19,401 bases of DNA from Nitrospirae bacterium CG2_30_53_67 (GTDB lineage Bacteria; CG2-30-53-67): contig MNYV01000054.1 of the NCBI GenBank assembly GCA_001873285.1, forward strand, positions 1 through 19,401, read 5' to 3'. The position numbers and the translations under genes were made by a program. This document shows, one piece after another, positions 15,154-19,401 of the stretch. The notes below the pieces were generated by a model. The model ran no database searches and was not told the DNA's origin. It saw only the letters and a program-made list of their open reading frames with translations. Numbering within the stretch: the stretch's first letter is position 1; every line of letters starts with the position of its first letter.

Positions 15154-16643
15154 AGGGATGCATGATCCGGGTTATTTTCCTTTTGTGCGCGGCGCTTTGG
15201 ATCATGACTCCATGCCGATCAGCCCATGCCGAGGGCTTTCTACCCCTGACCGGCGCCGTGCATGTCCATTCCTCGGATTTCAGCAGCGGGGACCATACCC
15301 TTTCCGATCTGGTCGACATGGCCAGGAAACGCGGGCTGGACGTGATCGTTCTGACCGACCATGATCGCATCGCCTTGTCCTATGGGATCCCCCCCTTCCG
15401 TCATCTGCTATCCTTGGGCTTTTCACGGAACTCTGTCCTGAAGCGGGGGGCGCGTCAATATCTTGATGCGGTCAACAAGCTCAATGCCGAGAACCCGGAC
15501 ATGATTTTAATACCGGGGATCGAATCCGCCCCGTTTTATTACTGGACCGGATCCATCTTCAAGGGGAACCTGACGGTCCACGGGTTGAGAAAACATATCC
15601 ATGTGATCGGGCTGACCAACCCTGATGACATTGAACATCTCCCCATTCTCGAAAGCGGGTTCTCGACCCGGTATGTCATGAAACTCCTTCCCCGGTTCCT
15701 TCTATTCTTCGGGATCATTCTCTTGAGCCTGGTCCTGATCACCTGGAAGGGAATCTACAAAACTGCCGGGCGGATTTTACTCCTTCTCGGCGTCCTGGGA
15801 GCGTTGAATGCCCACCCGTTCAAGAGTTCACTCTTCGATCCTTACCATGGGAATCAGGGGGCAGCCCCATTCCAGGAGGTCATTGATTATGCGGATGCGC
15901 ACGGCGGCATGACCTTCTGGGCCCATCCGGAAGCGAACTACGGGGTCACCGAAACCGGGCCCGACAAAAAAATCCTAAGATTCAAAATCCCCAGAGTTTT
16001 TATGCAAACAGAAAAGTATGCGTCGGATCTCATCACAACCCATGGTTATACCGGATTCGAATCCCTCTACGGGGATACGATCCATGCAACGGAGCCGGGC
16101 AAGGAATGGGACCAGGCGTTGATCCGATACTGTGATGGGGGAAGAAAAAAACCGGTCTGGGGGCTCTGCGGCCTGGACTTCCACAAGCAGGGGCAGAACT
16201 CGTGGTCCTATCTGGACAGGGGAGAGACCGTGTTCTGGGTTCAGGAAAAGACCTGTGAACAAGTCCTGAACGCCATGCGCAATGGAAGGATGTATGCCGT
16301 GTATCAGGGGGGGGATTCCAAAATCCGCCTGAATTCATTTTCACTGGCCTCTCAAGACGGGGAAAGCGAGATTTCCGGAGGGACCGTGGAAACCCGCGGA
16401 GAATCACTGAATCTTCATCTTAGCGTAAACTTCAGTGATGCGGCTCAGGTCCCCGTCCGGATCGAGATCATCGATTCCGGAAAGACCCTCTACACCCTCG
16501 AAGGGAAGACCCCTCTCAATGTGATACAGGATATTACACCGAGCAGGGCCAAAGGATATGTCCGTGCCGTAGTCCGGGCGGACAAGTACCGGATCGTCGC
16601 CAATCCGATCTTCTACAAGGATCCCACAAAGTTGACCCCTTGA
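15150..16643 (+). CDS. membrane-anchored PHP-domain metal-dependent phosphoesterase-like protein
   Basis: PHP domains bind two or three metals and hydrolyse phosphoesters. The 497-residue protein starts with a signal-like hydrophobic stretch (about 6-22) and a candidate cleavage after AHA (27). Metal-ligand motifs follow: HVHSS (38-42), TDHD (69-72), GIES (E125), HIH (149-151), WAHP (H259) and GLDFH (D343/H345). Between the two halves of the fold lies a hydrophobic hairpin at about 183-220 (RFLLFFGIILLSLVLITW and RILLLLGVLGALNA), predicted to cross the membrane twice. Residues about 390-497 look like a β-rich accessory domain. The start overlaps the preceding transferase stop by ATGA. It may act on a glycan or lipid phosphate at the periplasmic face; substrate unknown. 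The last residues KLTP and the stop run into an octamer repeat. Confidence 0.82.
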   Translation: MKGCMIRVIFLLCAALWIMTPCRSAHAEGFLPLTGAVHVHSSDFSSGDHTLSDLVDMARKRGLDVIVLTDHDRIALSYGIPPFRHLLSLGFSRNSVLKRGARQYLDAVNKLNAENPDMILIPGIESAPFYYWTGSIFKGNLTVHGLRKHIHVIGLTNPDDIEHLPILESGFSTRYVMKLLPRFLLFFGIILLSLVLITWKGIYKTAGRILLLLGVLGALNAHPFKSSLFDPYHGNQGAAPFQEVIDYADAHGGMTFWAHPEANYGVTETGPDKKILRFKIPRVFMQTEKYASDLITTHGYTGFESLYGDTIHATEPGKEWDQALIRYCDGGRKKPVWGLCGLDFHKQGQNSWSYLDRGETVFWVQEKTCEQVLNAMRNGRMYAVYQGGDSKIRLNSFSLASQDGESEISGGTVETRGESLNLHLSVNFSDAAQVPVRIEIIDSGKTLYTLEGKTPLNVIQDITPSRAKGYVRAVVRADKYRIVANPIFYKDPTKLTP

Positions 16644-16672
16644 CCCCTTGACCCCTTGGCCCCTTGAACCCT
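16633..16672. repeat. 8-bp tandem repeat between convergent genes
   Basis: Five units of period 8: TGACCCCT three times, TGGCCCCT, then TGAACCCT. The PHP gene stop codon (16641-16643) is the start of the second unit, and the convergent amidohydrolase stop abuts the last unit. The same octamer in both orientations forms the arms of the element at 92-338. No hairpin terminator was found in the 27 bases between the two stop codons. Confidence 0.85.
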
Positions 16673-17930
16673 ATATTCCCCTACTGATCAGTATCCTCCC
16701 TCCCACCATCACCATGCGGATATGACGGTTATCCGTTCTGCTGATCAGATCCGAGGCCGGATCATTTACGCTTGACCGCTTCCATTCCACCGCGATCAGA
16801 TCGGCCTCCTTTCCTGTTTTGATGGATCCGATCTCCGATGCAAGTCCCAGCCCCTCGGCCCCGCCCAGCGTGGCCATCCTCAGGAGAGAATCCGCTGTCA
16901 TGGATGATGAGTCCTTGAATGATGAGTAAACATGCCGCATCTCATCCCAGAGAGAAAGCGTGGTGTTGCTGGCCAGGCTGTCCGTACCGAGCCCTACAGG
17001 GATCTTTTTTTGAATCAGGGCCGGAACCGGAGGCCGGCCCACACCGAGCATCTGGTTGCTCCGGGCGCAGACCACCACCTTGGCCCCTGCCTTCCGGATC
17101 CGGTCCATGTCTCCGGGGGAAAGGTGCACGCCGTGCGCGATCAGGAGCCGGTCCGTGACCAGCCCGAGCCTGTCCAGGTACAGTAGCGGAGAGACGACCT
17201 CCTTGGGATCGGGCTGATCCTGCCATTCCACGGCAGGGAACAGGCGGGACTTGATCCCCCCGCTATGTTCAAGGAAGTATTCCTGCTCTTCACGGGACTC
17301 GGCCACATGCATGGTATACGGCAAAGATTCTTTTTTCAAAAGCCCGGACAGTACGTACAGCCGCTCCTCGGAGAGGGTATAAGGTGTGTGCGGGGAGAGG
17401 CCCATGGTGATGAGTCCGCCTTGACTCTCATGGAGGCTCCGGATCTTCCCGGTCAGTTCATTTTTCCAATGTTCAGGATCTTTTTCGTCCCTGCCGAGGA
17501 CTTCAAAGAAGACCACGCCTCGGAGACCTTTCTCTCTCAGGATCTCAGGGCTGATGGGTGTATTGGTGATCTCGCCGAAACAGGTCGTCCCGGATGACAG
17601 GCCTTGCTCCGCTCCGGCCCGTATGGATTCCTCAATTTCATCCGGGGTCATCTTTCTTTTTTCTCGGATCAGATCAAGAATCCAGGAGATAAAGTCCCCC
17701 TGATGGGAGAGGCGGTTCCGGAGCAGGGTCAGCTCCAGGTGCGTATGGGCATTGACCAGTCCCGGCATCAGCACACACCCCTTGAAGTCCCGCCTCGGAA
17801 GATCCGGATACCTGCGGCAGATGGATGGTTCGTCACCCACAGTCAGGATCTTCGAACCCTGAATGGCCACTGCGCCATGGTACAGGGGATGGGAGGAGAC
17901 AGGAAGGATGCAGTCTGCGGTGAGGATCAT
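16671..17930 (-). CDS. amidohydrolase, MtaD/SsnA/aminofutalosine-deaminase type
   Basis: A metal-dependent TIM-barrel hydrolase of 419 residues. Motifs are NAHTHLE (metal ligands H62 and H64), LSPHTPYT (H181), HVAESREE (H208), IAHGVHL (H266), CARSNQMLG and GTDSLASN (D317). This pattern defines the adenosine-type deaminases, including S-adenosylhomocysteine/5'-methylthioadenosine deaminase (MtaD) and aminofutalosine deaminase of the menaquinone pathway. The substrate cannot be fixed from sequence. CARSN replaces the usual CPxSN, a minor change. The start has AGGAG upstream, and a σ70-like promoter lies 54-82 bases before it. It is transcribed toward the polysaccharide cluster and seems an independent housekeeping gene. 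Confidence 0.88.
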   Translation of the reverse strand: MILTADCILPVSSHPLYHGAVAIQGSKILTVGDEPSICRRYPDLPRRDFKGCVLMPGLVNAHTHLELTLLRNRLSHQGDFISWILDLIREKRKMTPDEIEESIRAGAEQGLSSGTTCFGEITNTPISPEILREKGLRGVVFFEVLGRDEKDPEHWKNELTGKIRSLHESQGGLITMGLSPHTPYTLSEERLYVLSGLLKKESLPYTMHVAESREEQEYFLEHSGGIKSRLFPAVEWQDQPDPKEVVSPLLYLDRLGLVTDRLLIAHGVHLSPGDMDRIRKAGAKVVVCARSNQMLGVGRPPVPALIQKKIPVGLGTDSLASNTTLSLWDEMRHVYSSFKDSSSMTADSLLRMATLGGAEGLGLASEIGSIKTGKEADLIAVEWKRSSVNDPASDLISRTDNRHIRMVMVGGRILISRGI

Positions 17931-17983
17931 GGGTACTCCTAAAATCTCAGCCTTAAAATGGTGATCCGAAAAGAGACCGGTTC

Positions 17984-18012
17984 AGAATAAGATGTCAGTG
18001 AATCGCTGTCAA
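17984..18012 (-). promoter_or_regulatory. σ70-type promoter for the amidohydrolase gene
   Basis: On the minus strand TTGACA (complement of 18007-18012), a 17-base spacer and TATTCT (complement of 17984-17989) form a good -35/-10 pair. Transcription would begin near 17977, giving a leader of about 47 bases that ends in the AGGAG ribosome site of the amidohydrolase gene. Confidence 0.6.
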
Positions 18013-18060
18013 GGGATTGTTGATTCAGGTAATGTATCATTCTTTGTGTCAGGGAAAGGA

Positions 18061-18128
18061 ATGGGGTACATTAACGAGGTTGGAAAGGTTTTTCATTTAT
18101 CAACCTAACTCGATAGGAGGTACCCCAT
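18061..18128. repeat. 68-bp hairpin next to a strong ribosome binding site
   Basis: ATGGGGTAC (18061-18069) is inverted as GTACCCCAT (18120-18128). Inside, AGGTTG (18077-18082) pairs with CAACCT (18101-18106). The right arm overlaps the end of AGGAGG (18115-18120) and the ATG of the small ORF at 18127, so the folded RNA would mask its start. It may be a mobile-element end or a translation-controlling leader; neither is proven. Confidence 0.6.
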
Positions 18129-18285
18129 GTCCGGTGTTGCGATTGTAAGTGTAAAGCAAGCGTTTAGAGAGATCAAGAGCTATGATTTGGATGGTTGGGA
18201 AAATATATATAGGGTATATATAGGGGGGGTATATATAGGGGGTCAAATCTTTATACTTGACAAACGGATCTTATTTGCATTATAA
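18127..18285 (+). CDS. 52-residue ORF with strong ribosome site, probably a truncated gene start
   Basis: AGGAGG lies six bases before ATG 18127. The product begins MSGVAIVSVKQAFREIKSYD and then LDGWENIYR, after which the frame enters the TATATAGGGG tandem repeat (VYIGGVYIGG) and stops at 18283-18285, inside the promoter of the following transposase. I do not recognise the family. The first 28 residues look like ordinary coding sequence and the remainder looks like repeat read-through. It is probably the 5' end of a gene cut off by insertion of the IS200-like element. Confidence 0.35.
   Translation: MSGVAIVSVKQAFREIKSYDLDGWENIYRVYIGGVYIGGQIFILDKRILFAL
18203..18242. repeat. AT-rich tandem repeat, unit GTATATATAGGGGG
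   Basis: Three tandem copies of 11, 15 and 14 bases differ mainly in the length of the G run (2, 6 and 5). The last copy runs straight into GGGGGTCAAATCT, the leader of the IS200-like transposase. Slippage in the G runs is a likely source of the length differences. Confidence 0.8.
18257..18285 (+). promoter_or_regulatory. near-consensus σ70 promoter of the IS200-like transposase
   Basis: TTGACA (18257-18262), exactly 17 bases, then TTATAA (18280-18285). Transcription would start around 18292, only a few bases before ATG 18297. The message would be nearly leaderless and has no visible ribosome site, a feature consistent with weak translation of a transposase. Confidence 0.65.
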
Positions 18286-18296
18286 GATTCATCACG

Positions 18297-18479
18297 ATGA
18301 CCCGACCATTAAGAATACAGTATCCCGGAGCGGTCTATCATGTGACCTGCAGAGGGAATGAGAGGCGAAAGATATACCATGATGATACGGACAGAATAAA
18401 GTTTCTTGAAATCCTTGCGCAGACAAAAGGGATCTATACCGTCAAGATTCACGGTTACGTCCTCATGAGCAACCATTTC
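18297..18479 (+). pseudogene. IS200-like (Y1, REP-associated) transposase, 5' fragment
   Basis: The first 61 codons read MTRPLRIQYPGAVYHVTCRG and continue to GYVLMSNHF. This is the N-terminus of the Y1/REP-associated tyrosine transposase family. Intact members continue NHFHLL with the HUH metal-binding histidines and a catalytic tyrosine later. Here the sequence breaks right after NHF at about 18478 and changes to an IS91 transposase. The second HUH histidine and the nucleophilic tyrosine are therefore missing, and the fragment cannot act as a transposase. The frame continues across the junction to TAG 18972-18974, giving a 225-residue chimeric ORF. Confidence 0.88.
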
Positions 18480-19401
18480 TGCCCCTCCTGTCACGCAAAA
18501 AAGGTGATTGAGTTCGGGGGCCGTCTTGGCCAGTCCATTCTTTATCCGGTGCCTCACCGCCAATATGTCTTCACCGTTCCGATACTGCTCCGTGTCTACT
18601 TCAAGTATGATCGGCGACTTCTCAGCAAACTCTGCCGATCCGCCTACGAGAGCCTGCTCATTTTTCTACGCACCACTCTCAAGCTTCCCCATGGCATCCC
18701 TGGGTGCATCATGACCATCCAAACCTTTGGAGAATATCCGGACCGCTTCCATCCCCACCTTCATGCATTGGTCTCGGACGAGCTTTTTAAGCGGGCCGGC
18801 ACTTTTTATGTGATGCCCAAAGTTGATCTCAAATTTCTGGAGGAGATTTTCCGTGCTAAGGTCTTGGGCATGCTGAAGGCAGAGGGAAAGATCGGAGATG
18901 AGACGATCCGCAAGCTCTTGATCTGGCGTCATTTAGGTTTCAATGTTCACAATGGCGTGCGGATCAGAAGGTAGGATGCGGAGGGACGGGAGCGGCTCTC
19001 CCGGTATATTCTTCGAAACACCTTTTCGGTAGAGAAGATGAGCTATGCGGAAGAGACAGGTCATGTCATCTACCAGTCCAAAATGACGCATGGAAAGAAC
19101 AAAAAGAACTTCGAGGTCTATGAGGCCACGGCGTTTATTGCCGCCATTACGCAACACATTCCGCAGAAATCATTCCAGATGGTCCGGTATTACGGATGGT
19201 ATTCCAACCGATCCAGAGGTATGCGATTGAAACAGGGTATTCAGAGACCGGGGGATGAGACTCCAGAATCCGACCAGGCCTTCGAGATCATTGATGTAAC
19301 GGAGCATGAGGTAAGGAAGATCCCCTCAAAGACATGGCGGGACTGTATCAAAAAGATCTACGAGGTGGATCCGCTATCTTGCCCGAACTGCGGCGGAGAG
19401 A
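18480..19401 (+). pseudogene. IS91-family transposase, N-terminally truncated with internal stop, runs off window
   Basis: From CPSCHAKK (about 18480) the frame matches IS91/ISCR transposases: PVPHRQYVFTVPILLRVYF, IQTFGEYPDRFHPHLHALVS with the HUH histidines (codon for the first at 18750), and LIWRHLGFNVHNGVRI. A TAG at 18972-18974 interrupts it. The same frame continues as DAEGRERLSRYILRNTFSVE, then QMVRYYGWYSNRSRG (YY at 19188-19193, the catalytic tyrosine region) and CPNCGGE at the window edge. About 75 N-terminal residues, including the first part of the zinc-binding domain, are missing. Because the post-stop sequence stays conserved and in frame, the stop looks recent. Not expected to be active unless the stop is suppressed. 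Confidence 0.9.

Noticed and set aside
16633-16672. Possible CRISPR-like array from the octamer repeats
   Set aside because: Units are 8 bases, directly abutting with no spacers, so this is a simple tandem repeat.

Overview
The window looks like chromosome from a motile, Gram-negative-type bacterium with moderate to high GC. It carries a σ54/σ28 flagellar regulatory circuit, a chemotaxis operon, a heptosyltransferase-type (GT9) enzyme and a polyisoprenyl-phosphate sugar transferase. Gene order and the repeat families resemble Desulfobacterota or Nitrospirota-like genomes, but this is an impression and no lineage marker such as rRNA is present.

Region 1 (1-8978, + strand) is signalling and motility. 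It opens with the last codons of a sensor histidine kinase, followed by an NtrC/FlrC-type σ54 activator. Between them sits a decayed four-helix-bundle (23S rRNA intervening-sequence type) gene framed by inverted repeats. A near-consensus -24/-12 σ54 promoter at 1997-2012 then precedes flhG, fliA (σ28), a single-domain cheY, cheA, cheB, a short methyl-accepting chemotaxis protein (MCP) and cheW. This suggests kinase/activator, then σ54, then FlhG, FliA and the chemotaxis genes. No cheR is present in this cluster.

Region 2 (9124-16643, + strand) is a surface-polysaccharide cluster: an AsnB-type amidotransferase, a GT9 and a GT4 glycosyltransferase, a WecA/TagO-like polyisoprenyl-phosphate sugar-phosphate transferase with a degenerate GGDEF domain at its C-terminus, and a membrane-anchored PHP-domain protein coupled to it by an ATGA overlap. 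The GGDEF-like domain has lost the active-site signature but keeps an RxxD inhibitory-site motif. It could therefore be a c-di-GMP-sensing module fused to the enzyme that starts glycan synthesis. This is the most interesting candidate in the window.

Region 3 (16671-19401) holds a convergent amidohydrolase (deaminase type) with its own σ70-like promoter, then a scrap-yard of mobile DNA. The scrap-yard contains a hairpin, a 52-codon truncated ORF with a strong ribosome binding site, AT-rich tandem repeats, the 5' end of an IS200-like (Y1) transposase joined in frame to an N-terminally truncated IS91-family transposase, and a stop codon inside that transposase.

Several kinds of small repeat sit exactly at gene ends: an octamer TGACCCCT array, a CCCCCTTT/AAAGGGGG palindrome, and a CGTAGGG palindrome that appears to supply the asnB stop codon. 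All calls come from reading the sequence; no database search was run.
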